DNA from: Methylomonas methanica
Lineage (GTDB): Bacteria; Pseudomonadota; Gammaproteobacteria; Methylococcales; Methylomonadaceae
Assembly (NCBI RefSeq): GCF_001644035.1
Contig: NZ_LUUG01000082.1
Span: 1-64,000 of the forward strand
DNA length: 64,000 bases
Direction: 5' to 3'
The translations under genes and the position numbers were made by a program. Under the pieces are notes generated by a model, which did no database searches, was not told the DNA's origin, and saw only the letters and a list, made by a program, of their open reading frames with translations. This document shows, one piece after another, positions 25,069-34,712 of this stretch (positions are counted from its first letter, which is position 1; every line of letters starts with the position of its first letter).

Positions 25069-26769
25069 TTAAGCGTCCTGTTTGCTACGACTGTTCGTCC
25101 AGAACGGAAGGGACAAGGTAACCAAACAAGTCAGCCAACTAAGGAGTTGCTGGTTATGCAAGGTGTAACTCAGTGCAAAGGGTAGGCCTTCGGAAAAGCC
25201 GGGGTGAGCTTGGATAAAATCCCTGCCATCCATAAAGGCTTTGGTTTCGCCCAGTATCAGCGCGATAGTGCCAAAACTCAACAAAAATGCGACAAACCGG
25301 TCACGGCTGCTTTGTAGGCTCCAGCCAATTAAACTGTCAAACGCTAAAACTCGGCCATTCAACTTGTGCTCCCTCAACCATAAGCAGGCAATCAACCCGA
25401 TTACCCCAAAAGCCGGAATGGTGAATTGCTCTATCGGGAAACTCAAATAACGGCCATTCATAGCGAGTCCGTAGGTTTTATAAAGTGCCAGTAATATAAA
25501 GAGTAGATAACCGGTCCTCAAGCTATTGGCTAACTTAGTGCGGCCTGGTTTATCACTCAAAATGTCGCTCCCGCGTTCAAGCAGCAGCGCGCCGAGAGCT
25601 GTATTCGCGACCACCAGCGCTGCGGTATAAAGCCGCTGCCAGTTGCTGTAACTGGTGTACCAGAGAAAGTCGGCCAATGTTACCAGGCAAACGCTGAAGA
25701 CTTGCGCCAGAGTGAAAAACGCTAACATGCGAATTAGCGAGACGTGCTCCAGCTTCTTGGAATACTTCACGATTGCCAACAGCCAGATCAGCGTGGCGAC
25801 GGCAAAACGGATAGTCCAGTTGGGCGTTTCATTGACCGGGCCGGTCAATGGAAATACCGGTTCGCGGTCTGCCGAGAACAAGCCCCAGTTGGCACCAACC
25901 ACGCCTTCCAGCTCGCTTTTCCAGGGTTGGTTAAATGCTTCGACGATGTTGTAATCAAAGCCGTGGCGATTGGCTACCTGGATCATACCGCGTATGAACT
26001 TGGCTTCATTGACTACGCCGGGAATGGCCATGCCGCGCTGCCTGCCGGCACTGGGCCAGCCGGATTCGCCTATCAATATGGGTTTGCCGGGGGCGACACC
26101 ACGAGCTTCGTCTTCCACTTGTTTGACGATTTTTTCCAGATGTTGCGAGGCATTTTCCACCGAAATCGGCTCGTCCTCCCAATACGGCAGAATGTGGATG
26201 GTGATGAAGTCCACTTCATTAATCAACTTGGGGTACTTCATATACATCGACCACACGTCGGCATAAGACACGGGTTGCTTGACCGCTTTCTTCACCTCGC
26301 GGATGTAGCCAATTAGCCTGTCGACATCCATATCGCCGCGTAACAATACTTCGTTGCCGACGATCACCCGTTTCACCACGTCGGGATGCTCGTTGGCCGA
26401 CTTGATCAACGCATTGACTTCATTGCTGTTGTCTTTGTAGCCGTAGCCTAGCCAGGCGCCCTGGATCATTTTCAGGCTGTATTTGCGGGCTAACTTCGGG
26501 GTGGGTTGCTGGCCGCCAAGGCTGGAGTAGGTGCGGATGGTTTCCGTTTTGTCGGCCAGCAGGCGCAAATCCTCGTCAATATGTTCCGGCAACGGGAATT
26601 TTTCTTCCAGCGGACTGAAGCCCTCCCGAAACGGCGCAAAAGACAGGCTCATCAATTTGCCGGACGGCACGTCGGTGCCGGCGTCTTGCGGCTGATTGTT
26701 CAACCAGGCGAAACTGCCGTGAACTAAAAAAATGAAAATCAAACAAAGCAATACTCTGATGCTGGGCAT
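25069..26769 (-). CDS. Glycoside hydrolase family 17-like protein with C-terminal membrane domain
   Basis: A 566-residue protein. An N-terminal hydrophobic segment (about 4-22) is followed by a GH17-like TIM barrel (about 45-310). The acid/base Glu is probably in VIVGNEVLLRG and the nucleophile Glu in PILIGESGWPSAG, the GH17 signature. From about 325 onward there are roughly seven membrane helices. Similar proteins in Proteobacteria are annotated as beta-glucan synthases or transglycosylases acting on beta-1,3/1,6-glucans, consistent with a membrane-bound enzyme that remodels exported glucan. It is a single-gene unit ending at a strong terminator. Confidence 0.78.
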   Translation of the reverse strand: MPSIRVLLCLIFIFLVHGSFAWLNNQPQDAGTDVPSGKLMSLSFAPFREGFSPLEEKFPLPEHIDEDLRLLADKTETIRTYSSLGGQQPTPKLARKYSLKMIQGAWLGYGYKDNSNEVNALIKSANEHPDVVKRVIVGNEVLLRGDMDVDRLIGYIREVKKAVKQPVSYADVWSMYMKYPKLINEVDFITIHILPYWEDEPISVENASQHLEKIVKQVEDEARGVAPGKPILIGESGWPSAGRQRGMAIPGVVNEAKFIRGMIQVANRHGFDYNIVEAFNQPWKSELEGVVGANWGLFSADREPVFPLTGPVNETPNWTIRFAVATLIWLLAIVKYSKKLEHVSLIRMLAFFTLAQVFSVCLVTLADFLWYTSYSNWQRLYTAALVVANTALGALLLERGSDILSDKPGRTKLANSLRTGYLLFILLALYKTYGLAMNGRYLSFPIEQFTIPAFGVIGLIACLWLREHKLNGRVLAFDSLIGWSLQSSRDRFVAFLLSFGTIALILGETKAFMDGRDFIQAHPGFSEGLPFALSYTLHNQQLLSWLTCLVTLSLPFWTNSRSKQDA

Positions 26770-27025
26770 AATCTGGCTGAGAGGTCTGTTGCAAAAATGT
26801 CGCGGATTGACTGGTAATAATCGCTCGTCGTGGAATTATAAGGCATTAGCCGCCTTGCCGAATTAGATCGTTTGTCGGCCCGGTAATATCAGTCTGGATT
26901 GTCGTCGTGTTCATTAAATAATTACTGTACTTTACCCATGGGTTCTGGTTACAGTATCTGGCTTTTCTGATATTCGGAAACCTTGTTGAGGCTTCCGTCA
27001 ATTCGTCTGTTTTATGAGGTTTTGT

Positions 27026-28762
27026 ATGCATAAAAAGGTTATCCCCATTCTGTGTGGCGCCATGCTGCTTCCGGCGTCGCAATGGGCTATGGCGGCGGTA
27101 GACAAACTACCGGCGACCAGTAGCGTCAAGATGGGTGCGGCAGAGGAAGTTTGTTCCGAATTTACCGATGCCAAGTGGCGTGATGCGCAAGTGATCGACG
27201 GAGTCGAAATACAAGAATCACGGATGTGTAACCCCGATAATCCTGCCGAAATCGCTGCTTTTGTTAAAGGCACCAATAATATTTCAATGTCTACCTTAAT
27301 GGAGACGCAACTCGCCGCTGATGCCATTACGCTCGGCGAAGATATGGACGGCGACGGCGACCCCGATCACTATATTATCAAGCTGGAAATTGCCGAACTG
27401 AACGGCCATTCGCCGGACATGAAGGACCCCACCACCACGTTTGACATCGCGCCGGGCATTCAACCGACTTTCTGGGTCTACGCCCCTAAAACACGCGATA
27501 TGTCTACCTTGAGCTTGTATGAGCCGGTAGCGAACCCTTTGCTGCGCGCGCCATCGCCGACGATACGGGTCGAACAAGGTGATATCGTTTGGTTGGTATT
27601 GGAAAACAGCCATTACTTTCCGCACTCAATCCACTTGCACGGCGTTGATCATCCTTACATGGATCATAGCGGCGAAGGCAACGATGGTGTCGGTCAAACT
27701 GGTCAGATGGATGTGTTGCCCGGCCAAAGCAAAACTTATGTAATCAAACCGCGTCAACCCGGCACCATGTATTACCACTGCCATGTGCAGCCGCACACCC
27801 ATATTCCGATGGGTTTGCAAGGTATGTTCGTGGTTGAGGAAAATCGTCCCAACAACTGGGTGCAGGTTTTCAATGTTGGTAACGGCCAGGTTCGACATCC
27901 ATCGGTGGCGGTCAAAGAAAAATATGCCGCTGAGTTTGATCTGCACTATCAATCAGTTGATAAGGAATTGCATGAAATGGTGCGTTCCGCCAATGACCCG
28001 CGAATCATCGCCCGGCGTATGAATCAGGAGTATGACATTACTGATTCCACGCCAGATTATTTCATGCTCAACGGCCGCTCGTTCCCTTACACATTGCGGG
28101 AATCGCTGATCCTGATGGAAGAAAATAAAAAGGTGAAGCTGCGGATCTTGAACGGTCACGAGGAAGCCTTTGCGATGCATATTCACGGCCATAAGCCTAT
28201 GGTTACGCATTACGATGGTGTCGATAACGGTCCCAATTCTTATATCAAGCGCGACGTGCATGGCATGGTGCCGGCCCAGCGTATCGATTTGGAATTGAGC
28301 GGCGTTGACGATGGTCTAAACAGCTTTGGACAAGGCGTTTGGATGTTTCACGACCACGTAGAGAAATCCTTCACTACTAACGGTATCGGCGAGGGCGGCG
28401 ACATCAGTTTGGTGGTTTACAAAGGCTTTTCCGATGAGAAAGGCATCCCGAAAGTCCATGGCATGAGCCTGGCACCTTACTTCACCAGAGAATTCTGGCA
28501 AGGTAAGTATCCGGCCTGGCAGGATTACGATGCCTGGAAAAGCTTAGGTTTGCCGGAAATCAGCAATAAAAAACAAGTAGCTTTTGTGCCGCCACCGCCT
28601 CCACCGCTGAATACGGGCGATGCGGCGGCGAAAGCTGAAGCAGCCGGAGCCGGAAATCAGTCGTCTTTTATCGGGCAATTGCTGTATGGCTTGATATTGG
28701 GTGGGTTGAGTTACGTCGGCTTTGCCAATCGCCAGCGGATCTTGGCGATGTTTAAGAAGTAA
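27026..28762 (+). CDS. Multicopper oxidase, membrane-anchored, two-domain type
   Basis: About 578 residues with a signal peptide ending in AMA. Copper motifs in order: HSIHLHGVDHP (near 200), YYHCHVQPHTHIPMG (near 251), AMHIHGHKP (near 385) and FHDHVEK (near 441). The Cys ligand of the type 1 copper is therefore in the first domain, while the second domain has HDH in place of HCH. That order differs from three-domain laccases and resembles two-domain enzymes with a single type 1 site. A Pro-rich linker and a C-terminal helix (about 548-570) with a basic tail anchor it. The ATG at 27026 has GAGG 6 bases upstream. Substrate unknown; metal or phenol oxidation is possible. Confidence 0.82.
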   Translation: MHKKVIPILCGAMLLPASQWAMAAVDKLPATSSVKMGAAEEVCSEFTDAKWRDAQVIDGVEIQESRMCNPDNPAEIAAFVKGTNNISMSTLMETQLAADAITLGEDMDGDGDPDHYIIKLEIAELNGHSPDMKDPTTTFDIAPGIQPTFWVYAPKTRDMSTLSLYEPVANPLLRAPSPTIRVEQGDIVWLVLENSHYFPHSIHLHGVDHPYMDHSGEGNDGVGQTGQMDVLPGQSKTYVIKPRQPGTMYYHCHVQPHTHIPMGLQGMFVVEENRPNNWVQVFNVGNGQVRHPSVAVKEKYAAEFDLHYQSVDKELHEMVRSANDPRIIARRMNQEYDITDSTPDYFMLNGRSFPYTLRESLILMEENKKVKLRILNGHEEAFAMHIHGHKPMVTHYDGVDNGPNSYIKRDVHGMVPAQRIDLELSGVDDGLNSFGQGVWMFHDHVEKSFTTNGIGEGGDISLVVYKGFSDEKGIPKVHGMSLAPYFTREFWQGKYPAWQDYDAWKSLGLPEISNKKQVAFVPPPPPPLNTGDAAAKAEAAGAGNQSSFIGQLLYGLILGGLSYVGFANRQRILAMFKK

Positions 28763-28786
28763 TCTCATACTGCTTCGTTTCAAGCC

Positions 28787-28825
28787 AACGCCGCTGTCGA
28801 GCTAGAGTCTCGGCAGCGGCGTTTT
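28787..28825 (+). terminator. Intrinsic terminator of the multicopper oxidase gene
   Basis: AACGCCGCTG (28787-28796) pairs with CAGCGGCGTT (28814-28823), with extra pairing toward the loop, followed by a short T-run. It lies about 25 bases after the stop codon. Confidence 0.7.
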
Positions 28826-28858
28826 ACTGTCAGCCTGCATGAGAGAAACTGCCGCATC

Positions 28859-29128
28859 ATGTCTAATGTTGTTACGATGCAAACAAACCTTTCTAGTCAT
28901 GATCACGCTGAATTGTTCATCACGCTACGCCAAATCGGCACCTTACTGCTGTTGATGTCAGTGGCCATACCACCCTTCCTCTTATTTGGCTCAAGCAATC
29001 AGCTTTTTGGTATCGGTTTAAACACGCCCCCTTCCCCGAGGCAAACAACTCGGCAATCCAGTCAACAATCAGGCAATATGCCGGACAATCACAATCCGGA
29101 TTTGGGTGTTAGAATGCTCAGCCATTGA
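28859..29128 (+). CDS. Small hypothetical protein with one membrane segment
   Basis: An 89-residue frame in an otherwise empty gap. Residues 20-50 include one good hydrophobic segment (LLLLMSVAIPPFLLFG). The C-terminal half is Gln/Ser/Pro/Asn-rich and low in complexity. A GAGAG sequence lies about 12 bases upstream of the ATG, which is weak. I recognise no family, and it could be a chance frame. If real, it would be a small inner-membrane protein upstream of the UPF0182 gene. Confidence 0.3.
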   Translation: MSNVVTMQTNLSSHDHAELFITLRQIGTLLLLMSVAIPPFLLFGSSNQLFGIGLNTPPSPRQTTRQSSQQSGNMPDNHNPDLGVRMLSH

Positions 29129-29209
29129 TGTTAAGGGGGACATTGTCGGCCATTGTTTGCCGCTGTGTTCTGCAAGTAGGCGATCGGATATCTAAGTAAA
29201 GAGGAAATT

Positions 29210-31846
29210 ATGCGTAACTGGAAACTGTTGCCGGCGATCACTGTAGCTACCCTGGCGGCTGCTATTGTGCTGTACGTCGCGTTCTACTTCGTGTTTCTCG
29301 ATTTTTTCGTGGATTTGTGGTGGTTCCGTTCGCTGGAATTCGAAGCTTACTTTTGGTTGAAGCTGCTCTACCGATTTATTTTTTCCGGTGCGGTTACCGC
29401 ATTTTTCTTTGCCGTTTTCCTGTTTCACTTCTGGATTGCCTCTCGCTACCTGGGCCTGAATCCGCCCGATGAAATATTGATGGACGATTCCAAGCGCCGG
29501 CGTTTTCAACGCTTTGCCGATGTGTTCATGAGCGGTTCGGCCCGTGTCTATACTCCCATTTCACTGCTGCTTGCCGTGGTCATTGCTGTACCGTTCTACA
29601 TGCAATGGGAACAGGCACTGCTGTTTTTCTTCGGCAGCGCATCGGGTATCGTCGATCCGGTATACGGCAACGACGTCAGTTTCTACATGTTTTCCTATCC
29701 GATTTACATGCTGATTCAGAAGGAGTTGCTAACCACGGCGGTTATTGTGTTCTTGGCGACCGGTGTGCTGTATTGGATGGAGCATGTGTTTGTACCCAAT
29801 CAAAGCAAGGAATTTCCACTGGGTGCGAAGATCCATTTGACGGTGCTGTTTGCCTTTGTGGTGTTGTTTGTGATTTGGGGCTTTTTGCTGGAACGCTTCG
29901 CCTTGTTATATTCGGCGGGTAACGAGCCGGTGTTTTTTGGCCCCGGTTTTGTCGAATTGCGTTACAAGTTGCCGATGATTTGGCTTGAAGTCCTGTTCTT
30001 TCTGGCGATTGCCATATCGGTAGTTTTTTACGCCTTGTCGGAGAGACATCGCAGTAAAACTCCGGTTATCGTGGCGTCCTTGGGTTTTTTGGCAGTCTGG
30101 GGCTTGCAAGGCTCGCATACCTTGCCTGAGTTGATTGAAAAATTTATCGTCAAGCCCAATTTTACCCGCACCGAAGGTGATTCAATTCGGCATAACATTG
30201 ATGCGACGATGGCGGCGTTCGATTTAAACAATATTAAAACTGTCGATTTTCAGGTCAATCTGGACGCCACCAAAGATATAGAAGCTTGGTCGACCAAAAA
30301 ACATTTCGAAAATATTCCGGTCTGGGATCGCGAATTTCTGATCGACAGCTATATGCAGTTACAAGGCATTCGGCCTTATTATGGCTTTCCGACTGTCGAT
30401 GAAGACCGTTATTTCATTAACGGACATCATCAACAGGTCAATTTGGCAGCCCGTGAAGTCAATATCGATAAATTACCCAAGGAGGCGCAAAACTGGGAAA
30501 ACACCCATTTGCGCTACACCCATGGATACGGCGCGGTCATCTCTCCGGCTGCTCAGGATGCCGGAATTCCTATCGTTTGGTACTTGCGCGATTTGAACAT
30601 GACCTCCGATGTCGGATTTTCCGTGAAATATCCTGACATTTATTATGGCTTGGAGAAATATCGCTACGCGATCGTGCCGAACAATTTGGCTGTCACCGAC
30701 ATTTCCAGCTCTGCGGCTGGGGACTCGCTGGATTATCAGGGTAACTCCGGCATACCGATCCCGTCGCTGTTCAGAAAGATGTTGTTCGCGTTTTATCTGA
30801 AAGACGAAAAAATCTTCTTCTCGCCCAATATATCGGCGCAAAGCAAGTTACTGCTGCGTCGGAATATCGACGAGCGGATTACCGCACTGACGCCGTTTTT
30901 ACATCTGGATAAAGATCCGTATTTAGTTGTTAACAAAGAACGTTTCTACTGGATACAGGACGCCTATACCTTATCCAATTATTATCCGGTCTCCAAGCCG
31001 GCAGCGGACGATTATCTGGACGGCCAGCACAAGTTCAATTACATCCGTAACTCGGTGAAAATTGTGGTCGATGCCTATGACGGCAGCGTCGATTACTATA
31101 TTTCCGACCCAAAAGATCCGATTATCAATGCGTATAACCGCGCGTATCCCGGCGTTTTCAAAAATTTGCGGGAAATGCCCGACGAGTTAATGCAGCATCT
31201 GCGTTATCCACGCGATTTGTATTATATGCAGATGAAAATTTACGCTAAATATCATCAAAACAGCCCGGAGTTGTTTTATGAACAGGCGGAAACCTGGCAA
31301 TTCGCCTCCGTGGATGGACAGCCGGTATTACCCTATTTCATTACGATGGACTTTGATCGCTGCAACGATATGGAGGAGTTTGTAATGATTAATCCGATGA
31401 CGCCGGTGCATAGAGATAATCTAAGCATGGTCGGCATTGCCGGCACTATCGACCAAGCCAGCTGCGATCACAGTTACAAACCCGGTATCACTATTTTCAA
31501 ATTTCCGAAGGCCGTACAGGTTAACGGACCGTCGCAGGTCAATGCGCTGATCGATCAAAATCCGGAAATTGCCTCGCAATTTACGCTATGGAACCAACAA
31601 GGCTCGGAAGTTAAAAAAGGCCGAATGGTGATATTAACCATGGGCAATTCGATTTTATATGTGCAGCCGATTTACATGCTGGCGACCAAAACCAAGATGC
31701 CTGAGCTGGCGCGGGTAATTGTTTCGGTAGGCAATCAGGTGGTGATGGATAAAACCTTGCAGGCGGCCTTTAGTCGTTTGAAGGACTTGTTTATTAAGGG
31801 CGCTGCCGGTTCTGTTTCGGGGATTTCGGCAGCCGAAGGCAAATAG
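29210..31846 (+). CDS. UPF0182 family large membrane protein
   Basis: An 878-residue protein of the UPF0182 (COG1615) family, of unknown function. About seven membrane helices fill the first 310 residues. The remaining 570 residues are soluble and should face one side of the membrane. Family-typical stretches include RHNIDATMAAFDL, IRPYYGFPTVDEDRY and the conserved YHQQNPELFY-like segment (here YHQNSPELFY). Length is within the family range. The ATG has GAGG 6-7 bases upstream. A small hairpin (31845-31861) follows the stop. Confidence 0.88.
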   Translation: MRNWKLLPAITVATLAAAIVLYVAFYFVFLDFFVDLWWFRSLEFEAYFWLKLLYRFIFSGAVTAFFFAVFLFHFWIASRYLGLNPPDEILMDDSKRRRFQRFADVFMSGSARVYTPISLLLAVVIAVPFYMQWEQALLFFFGSASGIVDPVYGNDVSFYMFSYPIYMLIQKELLTTAVIVFLATGVLYWMEHVFVPNQSKEFPLGAKIHLTVLFAFVVLFVIWGFLLERFALLYSAGNEPVFFGPGFVELRYKLPMIWLEVLFFLAIAISVVFYALSERHRSKTPVIVASLGFLAVWGLQGSHTLPELIEKFIVKPNFTRTEGDSIRHNIDATMAAFDLNNIKTVDFQVNLDATKDIEAWSTKKHFENIPVWDREFLIDSYMQLQGIRPYYGFPTVDEDRYFINGHHQQVNLAAREVNIDKLPKEAQNWENTHLRYTHGYGAVISPAAQDAGIPIVWYLRDLNMTSDVGFSVKYPDIYYGLEKYRYAIVPNNLAVTDISSSAAGDSLDYQGNSGIPIPSLFRKMLFAFYLKDEKIFFSPNISAQSKLLLRRNIDERITALTPFLHLDKDPYLVVNKERFYWIQDAYTLSNYYPVSKPAADDYLDGQHKFNYIRNSVKIVVDAYDGSVDYYISDPKDPIINAYNRAYPGVFKNLREMPDELMQHLRYPRDLYYMQMKIYAKYHQNSPELFYEQAETWQFASVDGQPVLPYFITMDFDRCNDMEEFVMINPMTPVHRDNLSMVGIAGTIDQASCDHSYKPGITIFKFPKAVQVNGPSQVNALIDQNPEIASQFTLWNQQGSEVKKGRMVILTMGNSILYVQPIYMLATKTKMPELARVIVSVGNQVVMDKTLQAAFSRLKDLFIKGAAGSVSGISAAEGK

Positions 31847-31883
31847 GCCATTCGGCGGCCTTTAAATGGGCTGCTTCAGGTGA

Positions 31884-32330
31884 TCAATGCAGCAGCATGG
31901 AGCAAAGCCGGTCTTCCAGCTCCATGCGTTCTGCAAGTCTTTCGCCGAGCATGGATAAATCCTGGGCCAGGTTCTCGGTATTAAATTTGCGCCTGCCGTC
32001 GTCGTATATGTCGCTGAAAGTAACCGCCGACACGGTAGTACTGGAGAATGCCGGATATATCTTTTCGGCGTGAGACAGCGTTGAAGTTTGATGCTGCTTT
32101 TCGGCTATTAGATGTTCGTAGATGCTGAAGTGGCCGAGCGATATGTAATCTATCAGCAGTTGCGAAAACTCCGACAGCATCGGCCTAATCGCGTTCTCGC
32201 TGGAGAATGGTTTCATTTCGGCGAGTTGACAATACAAAGCCCAGACGGCGGAGCGTTCTTCCTGCAATGCTGTCACCAGATGCAAGTTATTTGAACTGGT
32301 GTTGTTAGCTACGGAATTCATTTCAGTCAC
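31884..32330 (-). CDS. Rsd/AlgQ family regulator of sigma factor 70
   Basis: A 148-residue, all-helical protein. The stretch VTALQEERSAVWALYCQLAEM followed by LLSEFSQLLIDYISLGHFSIYEHL (written here with one family substitution: MLSEF in this protein) matches Rsd of E. coli and AlgQ of Pseudomonas, which bind sigma-70 and shift transcription toward alternative sigma factors. The GTG at 32330 has GGGAG 8 bases upstream. It is alone on the minus strand, convergent with the UPF0182 gene. Confidence 0.75.
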   Translation of the reverse strand: MTEMNSVANNTSSNNLHLVTALQEERSAVWALYCQLAEMKPFSSENAIRPMLSEFSQLLIDYISLGHFSIYEHLIAEKQHQTSTLSHAEKIYPAFSSTTVSAVTFSDIYDDGRRKFNTENLAQDLSMLGERLAERMELEDRLCSMLLH

Positions 32331-32430
32331 GGCACGTCTCCCTTTGAAAATTGACGAACCTTAAATTTATGTGAATTATCATGAATATTCAACAATTGAT
32401 TAAAATATAAGGGAATTTTTCTTAAAAACT

Positions 32431-33252
32431 GTGATTGACTTTGCACCATCAACTTTTATCTTTGTCGCATTGCCCTGTGAGGCCAAGCCGTTAATTCAGG
32501 CATGGCGGCTAAAAAAACTACCGCAAAAGCAGCCGTTTGCACTATACCGAAACGCCGACATCGTTGTCGTGATTAGCGGCGTTGGCAAAATAGCGATGGC
32601 TGGCGCGGTGGCTTACGCAATGGCGCAATTTCCCGATGTCGCCCAACCTATCCTGCTCAATTTCGGTATCGCCGGGCATCGCCAACAGGCGCTAGGCAGT
32701 TGTTTTTTAGCCGATAAAATCACCGATGCCGAAACACAAAGGCGCTTTTATCCGCAATTGGCTTTCGATGCTCCTTGCTCGACTCTACCGCTAATCACCT
32801 TGTCCAGAGCCGATGCCGATTATAGCGACGAGAATCTGCGCGATATGGAGGCGTCGGCGTTTTACGAAATAGCCGTTAAATTCAGTTCCAGCGAATTGAT
32901 TCACTGTTTAAAAGTGGTGTCGGATAATGCCGAATCGGCACTGGAGAAAATCAATGAAGAGTCGGTCGCGGCTTGGGTGCAGGCGCGTATTGCTGACGTC
33001 GAACATATGATCGCCGTGCTGACTAGGCTCAGGGAATCGTTGCCGACATCGGGAAGCGAGTTATACAAACAGTGGCTTGAACAGTTTCATTTCACGGCGA
33101 CCAATGCCGCTAAATTGCACATGCTGCTGAATCGTTGGCAAGTATTAAACCGCGCTGCCACGTTCAATTTAGCTGAGACAAAAGCCGGGAATGCGAGGGA
33201 GTTGTTAGCTTGGCTGGAAAGCCAACTGGAGAAAAGTCAGTATTATTTGTAA
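32431..33252 (+). CDS. Nucleoside phosphorylase-like protein
   Basis: A 273-residue cytoplasmic protein. The first 165 residues match the phosphorylase/nucleosidase superfamily (MTA/SAH nucleosidase type): FVALPCEAKPLI, GVGKIAMAGAVAYAM, LNFGIAGH and the catalytic-region motif DMEASAFYEIA. The last 90 residues are helical and not part of the core family. The frame begins with GTG at 32431, and the nearest purine-rich sequence is 15 bases away, so the start is uncertain. It may act on a nucleoside or modified base; the substrate is not evident. Confidence 0.68.
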   Translation: MIDFAPSTFIFVALPCEAKPLIQAWRLKKLPQKQPFALYRNADIVVVISGVGKIAMAGAVAYAMAQFPDVAQPILLNFGIAGHRQQALGSCFLADKITDAETQRRFYPQLAFDAPCSTLPLITLSRADADYSDENLRDMEASAFYEIAVKFSSSELIHCLKVVSDNAESALEKINEESVAAWVQARIADVEHMIAVLTRLRESLPTSGSELYKQWLEQFHFTATNAAKLHMLLNRWQVLNRAATFNLAETKAGNARELLAWLESQLEKSQYYL

Positions 33253-33287
33253 ATATTGCCAGAGCTGGCGACGAACGGGGAGGGATA

Positions 33288-33318
33288 GAAAAATACGGGG
33301 TGTCCCGAAAGACACCCC
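33288..33318 (-). terminator. Intrinsic terminator of the small periplasmic protein gene
   Basis: A perfect 8-bp stem (GGGGTGTC at 33297-33304 with GACACCCC at 33311-33318, six-base loop) is followed on the minus strand by GTATTTTTC. It lies just after the stop of the gene starting at 33714. Confidence 0.8.
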
Positions 33319-33327
33319 GGGACAGAA

Positions 33328-33714
33328 TTAAAGCATTTTTTTCAAAGCTTCAACGCCTTCTTTGCCAGCCGCCAAATGTTGTTTGGCTTCTTGCAGGTTA
33401 GCGGCTTTAGCTGAAGTAATCGCTAATTTCAAATGGCCTCTAGCTTTATCCGCATATCTGGCAACTTTGTCGTTTGCGTTGAGTTCTTTGATGAAATCAG
33501 ACGCTTTTTTGATCAAATCGACAACTGCGTCACCTTCCGCACCGTTATTGATTGCTGTCTCGGCAGCTGTAATACGCGTTACAACCTCATTGATTACATC
33601 GGTAGGTTTGTAAGAAGCTCTACCTGGATCAGATTCAGCAACAGCAGCAGTTGAAAAAGAACCCATGGCAGCAGCTAAAGAGAACGCGATAACAGCACTT
33701 TTTAAAATTTTCAT
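33328..33714 (-). CDS. Small helical periplasmic protein, SmbP-like fold without His
   Basis: A 128-residue protein. The signal peptide ends in AAVA. The mature 100 residues are helical with Ala/Lys-rich heptads (ARGHLKLAITSAKAANLQEAKQHL), similar in pattern to small metal-binding protein SmbP, but with only two His. The frame is open further upstream, but the ATG at 33714 has GAGG 8 bases upstream and starts a clean signal. Its own terminator follows. It is probably an abundant periplasmic helical-bundle protein; I cannot assign a function. Confidence 0.7.
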   Translation of the reverse strand: MKILKSAVIAFSLAAAMGSFSTAAVAESDPGRASYKPTDVINEVVTRITAAETAINNGAEGDAVVDLIKKASDFIKELNANDKVARYADKARGHLKLAITSAKAANLQEAKQHLAAGKEGVEALKKML

Positions 33715-33878
33715 GTATTGAACCTCACAGTTATTTTTATAAGAACATATAGCTGCTAACCCAACCGCTTTAACCACTACATGTTGGGCCGGGATGATAG
33801 CACAGTTCATTCTGTTTGCTAGTCTGTTTATAGCGGTTTTTATGGTTTTTTCGGCGGCGAAAAAATGCCGTTGCGGCC

Positions 33879-34712
33879 TTATTCGACGCTGACTAGCAGC
33901 TTGTCCAGCCATGCGCTGGGCAGTAGGCGTTTTAGCCAGGCAAACAAATGCGTGGGTACCGTCACTCGATAGCGAATTTTCGGCCGATTCGACTCCAAAG
34001 CATGCGCCACTTTTTCCGCGACTGCGCTAGCCGGTAATGTAAACGGTGCGGCTGGGCCGGGTTTTTGCAGCCGGGCTTCCATGGCCTTATAGGTATCTTT
34101 ATGAAAGCTATGCTCGGCGTCGATGTGCTGTTGATACAAAACAAAGGCGTTTTGCCGGAAGCGGCTTTCTATCGGTCCCGGTTCGATCAACACAATATGA
34201 ATCCCGGTACCGCGCAATTCCAGGCGTAAGGTATCCGCCAAGCCCTCCAAGGCGAATTTGCTCGCGTTATAGGCACCGCGAAACTTCATTGCCACAATGC
34301 CTAAAACCGAACTGTTATAGATCACCCGGCCATGGCCTTGTTTGCGCATTACGGGTAATAGCAGGTTAGTCAGCTCGTGAGTGCCGAACAGATTGGTTTC
34401 GAATTGATCGCGCAGCACGTCCCTGCTCAAATCTTCCACTGCCCCTGGTTGGCCGAAGGCGCCGTTGTTGAATAGCGCATCGATCTTGCCGTCGGTCAGC
34501 GCTATTAACTCGCGAACTGCTTGTTGGATGCTCAGCGAGTCGGCCAAATCCAGTTGCAGACATTCGAAGCCTTCACTGCGCAAGCGTTCCACGTCATCGG
34601 GCTTACGCGCGGAGCAAATCACCCGATGACCGCGCTGCTTTAAAAACACTGCGGTGTGGTAACCGATGCCGGAGGAGCAGCCGGTGACGAACAGCGTTTT
34701 GCCCACACTCAT
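33879..34712 (-). CDS. Short-chain dehydrogenase/reductase
   Basis: A 277-residue classical SDR. The cofactor loop is VTGCSSGIGYHTA. The catalytic Ser is in IYNSSVLG and the Tyr-Lys pair is YNASKFALEG. The Arg in ICSARK, just after the second strand, suggests NADP(H) preference. The C-terminal extension (about 230-277) resembles SDRs acting on retinol or other lipophilic substrates. The ATG at 34712 overlaps the TGA of the upstream gene in an ATGA arrangement, so the genes are translationally coupled. Substrate unknown. Confidence 0.82.
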   Translation of the reverse strand: MSVGKTLFVTGCSSGIGYHTAVFLKQRGHRVICSARKPDDVERLRSEGFECLQLDLADSLSIQQAVRELIALTDGKIDALFNNGAFGQPGAVEDLSRDVLRDQFETNLFGTHELTNLLLPVMRKQGHGRVIYNSSVLGIVAMKFRGAYNASKFALEGLADTLRLELRGTGIHIVLIEPGPIESRFRQNAFVLYQQHIDAEHSFHKDTYKAMEARLQKPGPAAPFTLPASAVAEKVAHALESNRPKIRYRVTVPTHLFAWLKRLLPSAWLDKLLVSVE

